Source of the DNA: Maricaulis salignorans
GTDB taxonomy: Bacteria > Pseudomonadota > Alphaproteobacteria > Caulobacterales > Aquidulcibacteraceae
DNA length: 64,000 nucleotides
Direction: 5' to 3'
NCBI GenBank assembly: GCA_945891505.1
Contig: CAMDDL010000009.1
Coordinates: 1 to 64,000 of the forward strand
How positions within the stretch are numbered: the stretch's first letter is position 1; the number at the start of each line of letters is the position of its first letter. Positions 1-10,791 of this stretch are shown piece by piece. The translations under genes and the position numbers were made by a program. The notes under the pieces were generated by a model, which was given only the letters and a program-made list of their open reading frames with translations, did not search any database and was not told where the DNA came from.

Positions 1-1109
1 GTGACGTACATGAGACGGCCGCCGGGCTTCACCAAGGGTGCGCCGAGTGCGAGCGCTAGTGCCTGCTCTTGTTGACGCTTTTCCAAAGCGCCGGGGCGTA
101 AGCGCCATTTGGAATCAGGCGCGCGTCGCCACGTGCCTGAACCTGTGCAGGGCGCATCGATGAACACAATATCCATCAGGTCATGAAGATCGCTCAGCAC
201 ATCCTGATCCCGCTTGGGCGTACGAACTTGGCAATTGCGCACCCCTGCCCGTTCAATCCGCTCATGGCAATTAGACAGCCGTCGGCTATCGACATCATAG
301 GCGTAGAGCTGGCCTTTATTCTCCATCAGCGCAGCGAGTGCCAAAGTCTTCCCGCCGCCGCCCGCGCACACATCGGCAATCTGCATACCGGGCTTTGCCC
401 CTGACAAACGCGCCGCAAGTTGGCTGCCTTCATCTTGGACTTCAAAGCCACCCTTCACAAAGGCCTCTTCCTTGGCCCAAGGAAAAGTACGCCCCTGCTG
501 CCAAGGGATGCGAATGCCATCGGGCGACCACGGGGTAATAAAAGCTGACGGGCTGCCGTCATCGCGAACTTTAAGCTGGGTGGACGACAATAAATCTTCC
601 AGCACGACTTCTGGTTTAGCCTTTAGGCGATTGACGCGCAGGTCTAGCGGCGCAGGTGCCGCTAAAGCGGCCCCTTCGGCTGCGCGCTCATCCCCCAACA
701 CGCGGGCAAAGCTTGCATCCAGCCAGTCGGGATAATCGCCGCGCACATGGTCAGGCGCACCGTCTAAGGTGGCCTCAGCAAGGGCTTTGCGTTCTGCCTC
801 GGTCAGTGGGCTATAGGCGTGGGTTTCTTCATAGGCATCTTTTTCAAGGCTCTCAGCCGTGCGTCCAAAGCCCCAGCGTAGCGCGCCCAGCACCCAAGCG
901 CGCGGATCATCCATGCCCATGCGAAAGCTACTGGATGCCTTCCAGCGAAGCGCACCAAATACGATATCGCCAATTTGCGCCCGGTCGCCAGAGCCAGCAA
1001 ACCGGTGGCTTAAGCCCCATTCTTTCAAAACGTCGGCGGGCGGGCGTTTGCGAGCCTCGACATCTGTCAAAACTTCAATGGCGGCTTGGGCACGGGCACC
1101 GGGGCGCAT
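1..1109 (-). CDS. RsmB/NOP-family rRNA (cytosine-5) methyltransferase, 3' end cut by window
   Basis: Class I SAM-dependent enzyme that would methylate a cytosine in 16S rRNA. About 369 codons are visible, starting at ATG 1109 (MRPGARAQAAIEVL) and running open off the left edge. The N-terminal third is the NusB-like RNA-binding region. The SAM-binding signature is CAGGGGKTLALAA, followed by YAYDVDSRRL (motif II) and the catalytic motif IDAPCTGSGTWRR, where the Cys is the nucleophile. The start lies 4 nt after the stop of the GNAT gene, so it is probably translated from the guaB-GNAT transcript. The CAGGGGKT variant, in place of CAAPGGKT, suggests an alphaproteobacterial RsmB-like subgroup rather than strict E. 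coli RsmB, so I give no symbol. The true C-terminus is unknown. Confidence 0.9.
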   Translation of the reverse strand, partial: MRPGARAQAAIEVLTDVEARKRPPADVLKEWGLSHRFAGSGDRAQIGDIVFGALRWKASSSFRMGMDDPRAWVLGALRWGFGRTAESLEKDAYEETHAYSPLTEAERKALAEATLDGAPDHVRGDYPDWLDASFARVLGDERAAEGAALAAPAPLDLRVNRLKAKPEVVLEDLLSSTQLKVRDDGSPSAFITPWSPDGIRIPWQQGRTFPWAKEEAFVKGGFEVQDEGSQLAARLSGAKPGMQIADVCAGGGGKTLALAALMENKGQLYAYDVDSRRLSNCHERIERAGVRNCQVRTPKRDQDVLSDLHDLMDIVFIDAPCTGSGTWRRAPDSKWRLRPGALEKRQQEQALALALGAPLVKPGGRLMYV

Positions 1110-1113
1110 AACT

Positions 1114-1593
1114 TCAATCTTTCAGGGTGCGCGACAGATAAGTCACGCTTTTGCCGTTGGACAAAGTTGCTTGCCCGACGGGGGTAAAGCCAAGAGCGGC
1201 ATGGAATTGATCAGAAACTGGGTTAGGCGGATCAGAATTGACCTCGCAGACCACCTGCTCATAGCCTTCAGCCCGCGCGGTTGCAAACAGGCCCTCATAA
1301 AAGCGTCGTGCAATCCCTTGCCCGCGCGCATGCGCGGCCACCACAATCCGGTCGACATAGACAAACTTGTCCATCCGCTCAACAAACCAGACAAAGTTCG
1401 GGCTGTCATAGGCAGAATTTGGGATAAAGCTGATTAGAAAGCCAAGATCGGGCCGCACAACTTGGCTGAGGTAAGAAGCCTCTACCAAATTGCTCAAGCG
1501 GCCTTCATCTAAAGGCCCGGTTTCCACTTGATTGGCATTGCCAAGGGCAATTACCCACGCAAAATCCGCCCGCGACAGGACTTCAATCGTCAC
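1114..1593 (-). CDS. GNAT-family N-acetyltransferase
   Basis: 159-residue single-domain GNAT protein that would transfer an acetyl group from acetyl-CoA to an unidentified amine. The pyrophosphate-binding motif A is visible as VAAHARGQGIARRFYEGL, followed by the usual beta-strand VVCEVN and an NPVSDQFHAALGF segment typical of the family C-terminus. Translation begins at GTG 1593. The Shine-Dalgarno GGAGG lies 10 nt upstream, inside the last codons of guaB (the Gly-Gly end), which decides the start and ties the gene to guaB expression. It sits between guaB and the RsmB-like gene with gaps of 5 and 4 nt. The family call is secure; the substrate cannot be read from sequence. Confidence 0.85.
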   Translation of the reverse strand: MTIEVLSRADFAWVIALGNANQVETGPLDEGRLSNLVEASYLSQVVRPDLGFLISFIPNSAYDSPNFVWFVERMDKFVYVDRIVVAAHARGQGIARRFYEGLFATARAEGYEQVVCEVNSDPPNPVSDQFHAALGFTPVGQATLSNGKSVTYLSRTLKD

Positions 1594-1598
1594 GAGGC

Positions 1599-3158
<1,560 letters not shown>

Positions 3159-3166
3159 TCATAAAT

Positions 3167-3204
3167 GAAAAAGGCCTGCTGCCCCAAGGGAGACAGCAGG
3201 CCTT
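3167..3204 (-). terminator. Rho-independent terminator after the acyl-CoA dehydrogenase pair
   Basis: An 11-bp perfect stem (AAGGCCTGCTG / CAGCAGGCCTT) with a 12-nt loop begins 27 nt beyond the stop codon at 3231. It is followed on the minus strand by a run of five T. It separates the dehydrogenase transcript from the guaB promoter. Confidence 0.85.
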
Positions 3205-3230
3205 CACCAAAGAATTTTGAGCGAGTGGTC

Positions 3231-4463
3231 TTAGCGGCCGCTAGGAAGATCCTTGAACGCGACATCCTTATCCACGCGGACATCGCCGGGTAGGCCCAAG
3301 ATGCGCTCCGCGATGATGTTCTTCAGGATTTCGTCTGTCCCGCCAGCGATACGCAAACCGGCAGCCCACATGTGGCTCTGCTGGAATACGCCTTCAGATG
3401 GAGCATAAGCCGCATCGGTGATGATGCCGAAATGGTCCATCGATTCCATGGCATTATGGGTGATGTCTTGGAGCTGGTTGGCGGTGATGATTTTGCCAAT
3501 CGAGCTTTCTGGGCCAGGCGTCTGGCCCTTAGACAAAGCCGTCATGGTGCGGAACTTGGCCAGTTTATAGCCTTCAGCGCGCACAAACCAATCAGCCACC
3601 TTTTGGCGGAAGCTTTGATCTTCGGCCAGAGTACCGCCGTCTTGACCCGGCATGGTTTTCGCCCACTCAAAGATTTCTTTGTAGTCCGGGCCGGGGCTAC
3701 CGCCGACGGCCAAGCGCTCGTTCATCAAGGTGACCAGAGCGACCGACCAGCCATTGCCTTCCCCGCCCAGCATCTGACTGTTTGGCACACGCACATCGGT
3801 GAAATAGACTTCGTTGAAGTTAGACCCGCCCGACATTTGGTGAATGGGGCGAACTTCGATGCCGGGGCTCTTCATATCGATAAAGAACATCGACAAGCCC
3901 TTGTGCTTGGCCTTGTCTGCATTGGTGCGCACCAAGACGATGCCCCAATCAGAATAGTGCGCGCCAGAGGTCCACACTTTCTGACCATTGATCACCCAAT
4001 CATCGCCATCGCGGACGGCTTTGGTTTTGAGGCCTGCAACGTCAGACCCGGCAGAGGGCTCTGAGAATAATTGGCACCAGATCTCTTCCCCGCGAAGCGC
4101 CGGGCCGACGTGGCGCTCTTTTTGGGCGTCGGTCGCAAAGGCAATCACGGTGGGCACGCACATGCCAAGGCCAATGGTGAAAGGCCCAGCTGGAGCGTCA
4201 AACTTGCCCTCTTCTTGACCAAAGATCACCGAGAAAATCGGCGCAAGACCTAGCCCGCCCTGCTCTTTCGGCCATGTGATCCCGGCGAAACCGTTTTCGG
4301 CCTTGGCCTTTTGATAGGCCTTGGCTGCCAACATATATTCCTTGTCGGACAAGCGCTTCTGCAAGCTCTCTGTCTGGCCAGCTCTAGGCTCGACTTGGGC
4401 CGCTAAGAAAGCCTGAGCACGTTGACGAAAGGCTGCTTCTTCTGGGGTATCATTGAAGTCCAT
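3231..4463 (-). CDS. Acyl-CoA dehydrogenase, large-type subunit
   Basis: 410-residue FAD-dependent acyl-CoA dehydrogenase, expected to introduce an alpha-beta double bond into an acyl-CoA. The ATG at 4463 (MDFNDTPEEAAF) has GGAG 6 nt upstream; an in-frame ATG four codons earlier overlaps that site and is less likely. Visible motifs are FSEPSAGSDVAGL (FAD/substrate), WVINGQKVWTSGA and the C-terminal GGTDEILKNIIAERIL. The Glu that usually sits before GGT in medium-chain enzymes is Gly here. A Glu at about residue 249 (LMNERLAVG), in the helix used by isovaleryl- and long-chain-type enzymes, is the likely base (inference). It follows the second dehydrogenase by 23 nt and is closed by a terminator, so the two form an operon and probably a heteromer like PimC/PimD or the mycobacterial FadE pairs. 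Confidence 0.93.
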   Translation of the reverse strand: MDFNDTPEEAAFRQRAQAFLAAQVEPRAGQTESLQKRLSDKEYMLAAKAYQKAKAENGFAGITWPKEQGGLGLAPIFSVIFGQEEGKFDAPAGPFTIGLGMCVPTVIAFATDAQKERHVGPALRGEEIWCQLFSEPSAGSDVAGLKTKAVRDGDDWVINGQKVWTSGAHYSDWGIVLVRTNADKAKHKGLSMFFIDMKSPGIEVRPIHQMSGGSNFNEVYFTDVRVPNSQMLGGEGNGWSVALVTLMNERLAVGGSPGPDYKEIFEWAKTMPGQDGGTLAEDQSFRQKVADWFVRAEGYKLAKFRTMTALSKGQTPGPESSIGKIITANQLQDITHNAMESMDHFGIITDAAYAPSEGVFQQSHMWAAGLRIAGGTDEILKNIIAERILGLPGDVRVDKDVAFKDLPSGR

Positions 4464-4486
4464 AAGTATCTCCATCCATCCAAGAG

Positions 4487-5602
4487 TTAGGCCGCGTTAC
4501 GCATTTCGAGGCGGCGAACAAGTTTTTCTTTCCACAAAGATGGCGCACCGGCCTGCACTGCCAAGAGCTTGGCGCGGCGATAATACAGGTGGCAATCGAC
4601 ATCCCATGTGAAGCCCATGCCGCCGTGGGTTTGGATGTTCTCCTTAGACGCCAGATAATAAGCGTCACAGGCGGCAATACGGGCGGCAGCGGCCGCTAGC
4701 GGCAGTTCCGGTGCATCGCTGCTGAGCGCCCACGCGCCATAAAACGCGTTAGAACGGGCAATTTCGAGCGCGACATACATGTCGGCCAATTTGTGTTTGA
4801 TCGCTTGGAAGCTACCAATTTGGCGCGAGAAGGCATAGCGGCCCTTGGCGTAATCGGTGGCCATATCGAGACAGGCTTGGCTGCCGCCAATTTGTTCAAA
4901 CGCCAGCAAAACTGCCGCGCGATCATAAACACGGTGCAAGAGCGCTTCACCATCTCCGGCTTCACCCAGAAGCTGGGCTGGGGCTTTGGTGAAAGTTAGC
5001 GTCGCGTGCGAGCGGGTTGGGTCGAAGGTCTTGATGGCTTTGGCTTCTACGCCCGCTCCGGAAAGGTCCACAATCACGAGAGACGTGCCGTCTTGATGCT
5101 TGGCAAGCACCAAAGCGTGCGTGGCACAATCACCGTCGGTCACTGGCACTTTCATGCCGGTCACGCTGGTGCCGTCAAAGACAGTTTTGAGATTGGTAGC
5201 ACGCGGCTCGCCAGGGCCTTCAGAAGCCGCTACACAACCTATCACGCCGCCTTCGGCCAGCTTGGGCAGAATCGCGGTTTTCTGGGCGTCTGTGCCAGCA
5301 ATCTTGATGGCTTCAGCAAAGAAGTAAACCGTAGACGCCCACGGAACAGGGGCCAAAGAACGACCCATTTCCTCAGCCAAAACGCAAAGCTCGAGTTCGC
5401 CAAGGCCCAAACCACCGAACTCTTCAGGAATAGCAGCACCCAGCCAGCCCATGTCAGCAATGGCTTTCCATAAACCGGCGTCGTGGGATTTTTGCTCATC
5501 ATTCAGCACCGTGCGAACGACCGCCATGCTGGACTGTTCGGACAAGAACTTACGTGCCTGTTCTTTCAGATATTTTTGATCGTCAGAAAAATCGAAATTC
5601 AT
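4487..5602 (-). CDS. Acyl-CoA dehydrogenase, small-type subunit
   Basis: 371-residue acyl-CoA dehydrogenase homologue, first gene of the pair. ATG 5602 (MNFDFSDDQ) has GGGAGG 10 nt upstream. The N-terminal helical domain includes IADMGWLGAAIPEEFGGLGLG. The middle strand region lacks the strongest FAD motifs of the partner. The C-terminus carries THGGMGFTWDVDCHLYYRRAK, the signature of the small subunits of two-gene dehydrogenases in alphaproteobacteria and actinobacteria. It lacks the catalytic-Glu EGT motif, so it is probably active only with the partner encoded downstream. The substrate is unknown: pimeloyl-, steroid side-chain- or branched acyl-CoA enzymes share this architecture. Confidence 0.9.
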   Translation of the reverse strand: MNFDFSDDQKYLKEQARKFLSEQSSMAVVRTVLNDEQKSHDAGLWKAIADMGWLGAAIPEEFGGLGLGELELCVLAEEMGRSLAPVPWASTVYFFAEAIKIAGTDAQKTAILPKLAEGGVIGCVAASEGPGEPRATNLKTVFDGTSVTGMKVPVTDGDCATHALVLAKHQDGTSLVIVDLSGAGVEAKAIKTFDPTRSHATLTFTKAPAQLLGEAGDGEALLHRVYDRAAVLLAFEQIGGSQACLDMATDYAKGRYAFSRQIGSFQAIKHKLADMYVALEIARSNAFYGAWALSSDAPELPLAAAAARIAACDAYYLASKENIQTHGGMGFTWDVDCHLYYRRAKLLAVQAGAPSLWKEKLVRRLEMRNAA

Positions 5603-5744
5603 GTGACGTGTGCCTCCCAAGGTCGCGGTAACGGCTTAGGCGCCGCCGCCTGTTTGTTTGGCAGCAGCATAAGCAAGTTTACGTGAACGGAAAGCCGTCA
5701 CCTTAGGGAAGATCGCGTATTTGTGCGCAGTAACTGCAGCCCGC

Positions 5745-7757
5745 TTAGGTGCTAAACCCATTTGTCGGGCGTGGCAGAGGCGAACCCGCCGTAGATGTCG
5801 GCTGTCGCAGGCCAGCGGAAGCACCGGCCGCCGCAGCTAGTTTCTGCTGAGACGAGGCTTCGGCCAGCATGGTTGGCTGTAATGGCTTCTCTAACTCACG
5901 CATGCCGCGCAAACGCGTCGCAATCAGGCGTGGATCAGCTTCGCCAGTCTTGCGCGCATTGGAATTCGGGTCGGTAATGTCTGTTCCCGCCGCGCGAGGC
6001 AGTTTTGAAGGCTCTTGGTAAGTGAACTTAAAGCGCATCGTCGTCGCCACCGCTTCGCCGAACACGATCGCTTCAGCATTATCCAACGCCGACAGAAAGG
6101 AAATGGTTGAGCCGCTGGAATCGGCGATGGCTGAGCGGATAATCTCTTGGTCGCGGTCATTGGCCAAACGCATCGCAAAAACGGTCGAACATTGCGACAG
6201 GATGGTCGGATCAAGCTCGCCGGGTCGCTGGGATACCACCGCGATGGAGCAACCGTACTTCCGGCCTTCTTTCGCAATCCGGGCAATCGCGCGTCGGGTT
6301 GGAATAAAGCCTGCATTTGGGTCTTGCGGTACATAGCGGTGGGCTTCTTCGCAAACCAACAAGACGTGCAATTGGCCTTCGCTGGCATAAGCCACATCAA
6401 AGCTTAGGCGCGCTAAAACCGACACCACAGCATTTGTCACATCCGACGGTAGCCCCGACAAGTTTATGATCGAAACTGGCTGGCCTTCAGCAGGCAGACG
6501 GAATAAGCGCGCCAGTATTGGCGCAAAATTGTCTTCTGCGCCCCCTTTAGTGAACATAAACCCATAGCGCGGATCATTGACCAAGGCGTCTAGTCGAACG
6601 CGCAAGGACTTCAAATGTTGGCGTTCATGGCGGGGGCTTAATTGACCAATGTTCTCATCGATGAGCTTGAACAGTTCCGAGATGCGGTAAGGCATCGGAC
6701 TGTCAGCATTCAAGCCGCCAACATCTAAAGCCTTGCGCACGAGCCCAGCAGCGGTTGCACCCGTCTTCTCATTCTGGAAATTGGTTTTAGCTTGGGCCAA
6801 AACTTCTCGCAGAATTTCTGCCTCTTCAGGGACGGTTTTGCCGCGGAAGATCACATCTTCTAACTCTTCAAACCGGAACAACCAGAAGGGCAATTCAAGT
6901 GTCGAGGAGTCCAACACTTGCGCAAGCGGTCCAAAGGCACCCGCGAATTCATTGTGCGGATCCAAAAGTAGCACGCGCAAGTCAGGCCTCACACTCAAAC
7001 ATTGGCGCACCAATAAAGTCAGAGAACATGACTTACCAACCCCCGTGGTCCCCACAACAGCGAAGTGACGTGTCAAAAGATCATTCACGCTGATGGTGGC
7101 AGGAATCTCAGCATTTTGAGACAAGCGGCCGACGTCGACCGATTTGCGGTCGCCGAGGTCATGCATGACTTCAAGGTCGCGAGAACGAATCTTGTGGGCG
7201 ACGGCACCAACTTGAGGATAGCGCGATACGCCACGCTGAAAGCGCGTCCGGCCATGGGCGTCCTCAGCAATCTCGCCCATCAACTCGACTTGTACGCTGA
7301 CTGCATTCTGGGCTTCCATGTCCCAGATGGAACTATCCGTGCGCATCTCATAAACAAGCGCAACGACGCGGACCTTGCCAACGGTGATCGAAATCAAACG
7401 CCCTACAGCCCAAAAGTCTGAGGATGCTTCACTCAGATTATCTGCCTTGGTTGAAATGGTCGCGCGGGCCCCGTTACAAAAGGTCACCCGACCAATCATG
7501 CGCTCAGTCGGCTGTTCCACAGCGCGACGTTCGAACACTTTGCGCTGGGCCTCCGTTTCGTCGCGGCCAACGCCAGCAGCGAACAACCCGCTGTGCACCT
7601 GCGCAATAAGTTCCGCGGCGCTGGTTGGATTGAGCGAGGCTGCGTTCAAACCCGTCGTCCTCTGATCGACCGACGGCGGAACAGTTTGGGGGCGCGGACC
7701 GTTCGGAGCAGAATTGGGTGATCCTGCTGATAGCCTAGGGTCGTGATCGAGCGCCAT
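5745..7757 (-). CDS. HerA-like hexameric DNA translocase/ATPase (DUF87)
   Basis: 670-residue FtsK/HerA-superfamily ATPase. The ATG at 7757 (MALDHDPRL) has GAGG 5 nt upstream, preferred over in-frame starts further out. A disordered Pro/Ser/Asn-rich N-terminus (about 45 residues) precedes a HAS-barrel-like region (about 85-175). The Walker A motif VVGTTGVGKS is at about 234-243. Walker B is LHVLLVCEEAHRY with the catalytic Glu, and IAVVSQRPGELD and FAMRLANDRDQE follow as sensor/arginine-finger segments. The C-terminal 80 residues are low complexity. HerA proteins usually pump DNA together with a nuclease such as NurA or with a defence effector; no such partner is beside this gene. It is transcribed divergently from pepN. 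The family call is firm, the role open. Confidence 0.88.
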   Translation of the reverse strand: MALDHDPRLSAGSPNSAPNGPRPQTVPPSVDQRTTGLNAASLNPTSAAELIAQVHSGLFAAGVGRDETEAQRKVFERRAVEQPTERMIGRVTFCNGARATISTKADNLSEASSDFWAVGRLISITVGKVRVVALVYEMRTDSSIWDMEAQNAVSVQVELMGEIAEDAHGRTRFQRGVSRYPQVGAVAHKIRSRDLEVMHDLGDRKSVDVGRLSQNAEIPATISVNDLLTRHFAVVGTTGVGKSCSLTLLVRQCLSVRPDLRVLLLDPHNEFAGAFGPLAQVLDSSTLELPFWLFRFEELEDVIFRGKTVPEEAEILREVLAQAKTNFQNEKTGATAAGLVRKALDVGGLNADSPMPYRISELFKLIDENIGQLSPRHERQHLKSLRVRLDALVNDPRYGFMFTKGGAEDNFAPILARLFRLPAEGQPVSIINLSGLPSDVTNAVVSVLARLSFDVAYASEGQLHVLLVCEEAHRYVPQDPNAGFIPTRRAIARIAKEGRKYGCSIAVVSQRPGELDPTILSQCSTVFAMRLANDRDQEIIRSAIADSSGSTISFLSALDNAEAIVFGEAVATTMRFKFTYQEPSKLPRAAGTDITDPNSNARKTGEADPRLIATRLRGMRELEKPLQPTMLAEASSQQKLAAAAGASAGLRQPTSTAGSPLPRPTNGFST

Positions 7758-7948
7758 AATAACCTCACTTGTGCATTTCATCCCGACAAGCAAGGCTTTT
7801 ACTGTTCCAAAGTTAATTTGGCGTATTTCTCGCTCTTCTAGTTTTATAGATTTGTTTGAAAGTCCTTGGATCTAATGGTTTGCTGGGTGGCCCGACGCTA
7901 ACAAAAAAGGTTTGGACAAGGTGACCCTTGGCGGGCTAAGCCCTTCGA

Positions 7949-10603
7949 ATGCGCACTCAAGAACACATCCCCGTACGTCTCGAGGACTATCGCCCCTACC
8001 CTTTTTCGATTTCTCACGTTTCGCTGGTGTTTGACCTCCACCCCGCGCGGACAATCGTGACATCGCGCTTTATCATAGAACGCAAACCCCACGAATGGGC
8101 CAAGGGCGAAGCGCTAAAATTAGATGGCGTGGGACTTGAACTCTTGTCGGTGGAACTCAATGGCCAGCCGCTATCGGCTCAGGAGTATAAGCTCGATGAA
8201 AATGGGCTGACCTTAAAAAGCGTGCCGGATTCGTTCAAACTCGAGACAAAAATTGCTATCAATCCAGCGGCTAATACAGCCTTGTCAGGACTCTACATGT
8301 CTGCGGGGCGTTTTTGCACACAGTGCGAAGCAGAGGGCTTCCGCCACATCATTTTTTGGCCCGACCGGCCCGATGTGATGAGCCGCTTCCATGTGCGGGT
8401 TGAAGCACTAGAGACTGAGTTTCCATCACTTTTGTCCAACGGCAATCGCGTCGCTATAGGCACGTATGACGACGGGCGGCATTGGGCGGCTTGGGATGAT
8501 CCACATCTAAAACCATCCTATTTGTTTGCCTTGGTTGCAGGTGGCTTTGATACGCTCGAAGATCAATTTGTGACCCGCTCTGGCAGAAATGTTGAGCTTT
8601 GCATCTATGTCGATAAAGGCGCGGCCTCACGGGCACTCTATGCTATGGACGCGCTGAAGAGATCGATGAAATGGGATGAAGAAGTTTTCGGTCGCGAATA
8701 TGATTTGGACGTATTCAACATTGTGGCCGTCTCGGACTTCAATTTCGGGGCGATGGAAAACAAGGGTCTGAATATCTTTAATTCTGCGCTTCTGTTGGCA
8801 GATGAAACCACCGCAACCGATGCCGATTATGAAGCCATTGAAGCCGTTGTCGCGCATGAATATTTCCACAATTGGTCTGGCAACCGTGTCACCTGCCGCG
8901 ACTGGTTTCAATTGTCCCTCAAAGAAGGCTTCACAGTATTCCGGGATCAAGAGTTCTCTGCCGATCAACGCTCCCGGGCCGTTAAGCGCATCAAAGATGT
9001 TAAGGCACTTCGGGCACGCCAGTTCCCGGAGGATTCAGGCCCCCTCGCCCATCCGGTGCGCCCTCAAAGCTATGTTAAGATCGATAATTTTTACACTGCG
9101 ACGATTTACGAAAAAGGCGCAGAGATCATTCGGGTGTTGCAGACATTGGTAGGCCGAGATGCCTTTCTGGATGGAGCAAACCTCTATTTCGCTGAAAATG
9201 ACGGTACCGCTGCAACCATTGAAGACTGGTTGCATGCCATGCGGACTGCGACTGGCAACCAGCTTGATGGGATAGAGCGTTGGTATGATCAAGCAGGTAC
9301 CCCCTGTTTGGAGGCGATCAGCGACTATGATGCAGCGAGCCAAAAGCTAACTGTGCGCTTTAAGCAATCGACACCGGACACCCCGGGGCAATCCTCGAAA
9401 TCTTGGGTGCCTTTGCCGATCTCCATGGCATTTTTTGGCCCAGATGGCGCACCGTTGCAACTGCACTTGGCCGACACCGACGTAGCAGCCGATGATTGGT
9501 TGATCCCGATGGCGAGCTCCGATTTAGAGCTCCAGTTTGAAGGAGCTAAAGATCGCCCAATCGTATCTTATATGCGCGGTTTTTCGGCTCCGGTTCGCTT
9601 AATCACCAACCATAGCAATGCGGATTTGGCACTCCTAGCGGCCTGCGATACTGACCCTTTTGTGCGCTGGGAGTCGACGCAAACCATTGCGCGCAACACC
9701 TTGCTTTCCGTCGCTCAAAGCCTTTTGACTGGTCAAGAGCCGGAGGTGGCGCAAGACCTCTCTCGCGCATTCCAAGGTGCTCTGGCAGATGCAGCAAATG
9801 ATCCAGCTTTCGCGGCTCTTTTGTTGCGATTACCGGATGTCAGCGAATTAATGCAACTAGAGCCGCTCTGTGACCCATCCAATCTATTGGCTGCCCGCAA
9901 CTTTGTGCGGCGACTGTTGGCAGAACAACTCGACGCCGAACTGAATGCTTGTTTTGCACTCTACGATCCGGCGCAGGCCTTTTCGGCGAGCGCGCAAGCG
10001 GCCGGCAAACGTGCTCTAATGGCCGCTTGTCTTGACCTTTTGTGTGCAAGCGGAACCGACCGGGCTGCCATGCGCGCCGAAAACACCTTCTTTTCTGCCC
10101 GCAATATGACGGACATGATGAGTGCGCTCGATGGTCTCTCGCAATTTGGCGGGCCGCGTTATCATGCTGCTTTGGCTGCCTTCAAAGAGCGGTTTTCAGA
10201 CAATGCATTGGTGATGGACAAGTGGTTCCGCGTGCAAGCGATGGCCCTGTCTGAAGACCCGCTGGCGACCTTTAAAACCTTGCGTGCGGACCCCGGTTTC
10301 ACCTTGCTGAACCCTAATCGGGTGCGTGCACTTGGTGGGGCGTTTGCGAGCGGGAATCCTGCCGCCTTTCACCGGGGGGATGGGGCGGGTTATCAGGTGA
10401 TTGCAGACCTGATTGCAGACGTTGATGGTACCAATGGTGCCCTCGCCGCTCGCTTGGGGACCGTGTTTGAATCCTGTTCGCGCGTGAACGAACCCCGGCA
10501 GGATTTGGCAAAGCGGACATTGCAAGCCTTGTTGGACCGCAATTCTCTATCTGCCAACACGCGTGAGATTTTGTCGAAAATCTACGATGGCTTGATCGCC
10601 TAA
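7949..10603 (+). CDS. pepN: Aminopeptidase N (M1 zinc metallopeptidase)
   Basis: 884-residue cytosolic aminopeptidase that removes N-terminal residues from peptides; the length fits bacterial PepN. The substrate-recognition motif GAMEN is at residues 267-271. The zinc site is HEYFH at 303-307 with the third ligand Glu326 in SLKEGFT. The catalytic Tyr region is FYTATIYEKGAEIIR. The C-terminal DUF3458-type helical domains fill the rest (SKSWVPLPISMAF onward). ATG 7949 (MRTQEHIPVRLEDYRP) has no convincing Shine-Dalgarno, so the mRNA may be leaderless. The AT-rich 7758-7948 gap holds divergent promoters for this gene and the HerA-like gene. It stands alone, followed by a kinase gene 188 nt away. 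Confidence 0.97.
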   Translation: MRTQEHIPVRLEDYRPYPFSISHVSLVFDLHPARTIVTSRFIIERKPHEWAKGEALKLDGVGLELLSVELNGQPLSAQEYKLDENGLTLKSVPDSFKLETKIAINPAANTALSGLYMSAGRFCTQCEAEGFRHIIFWPDRPDVMSRFHVRVEALETEFPSLLSNGNRVAIGTYDDGRHWAAWDDPHLKPSYLFALVAGGFDTLEDQFVTRSGRNVELCIYVDKGAASRALYAMDALKRSMKWDEEVFGREYDLDVFNIVAVSDFNFGAMENKGLNIFNSALLLADETTATDADYEAIEAVVAHEYFHNWSGNRVTCRDWFQLSLKEGFTVFRDQEFSADQRSRAVKRIKDVKALRARQFPEDSGPLAHPVRPQSYVKIDNFYTATIYEKGAEIIRVLQTLVGRDAFLDGANLYFAENDGTAATIEDWLHAMRTATGNQLDGIERWYDQAGTPCLEAISDYDAASQKLTVRFKQSTPDTPGQSSKSWVPLPISMAFFGPDGAPLQLHLADTDVAADDWLIPMASSDLELQFEGAKDRPIVSYMRGFSAPVRLITNHSNADLALLAACDTDPFVRWESTQTIARNTLLSVAQSLLTGQEPEVAQDLSRAFQGALADAANDPAFAALLLRLPDVSELMQLEPLCDPSNLLAARNFVRRLLAEQLDAELNACFALYDPAQAFSASAQAAGKRALMAACLDLLCASGTDRAAMRAENTFFSARNMTDMMSALDGLSQFGGPRYHAALAAFKERFSDNALVMDKWFRVQAMALSEDPLATFKTLRADPGFTLLNPNRVRALGGAFASGNPAAFHRGDGAGYQVIADLIADVDGTNGALAARLGTVFESCSRVNEPRQDLAKRTLQALLDRNSLSANTREILSKIYDGLIA

Positions 10604-10791
10604 ATTACAGCCCAATTTAGCCTCGAGGCGTTCGCTAATTTTATTGGCGGCGAACAGCCAAGTGAGCCCTGTGGCCTGTAAATTGTGTGAAAGGTTCACA
10701 GGAAGCTGAGCCCCCGCCCTAGACGTCGCGTTAAGAACTCCTTTACCCTTTGGTCTAATGAGGGTGAGATCCCTCTGATTCGGGTACGTAA

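Noticed and set aside
183-1111. Plus-strand frames across the left edge.
   Set aside because: They are opposite-strand shadows of the RsmB-like methyltransferase, whose minus-strand frame carries all the motifs.
5636-5761. A 41-codon Lys/Ala-rich frame on the minus strand, overlapping the 3' end of the HerA-like gene.
   Set aside because: No Shine-Dalgarno before its ATG, no recognised family, and it lies in a 142-nt gap where such a frame is expected by chance.
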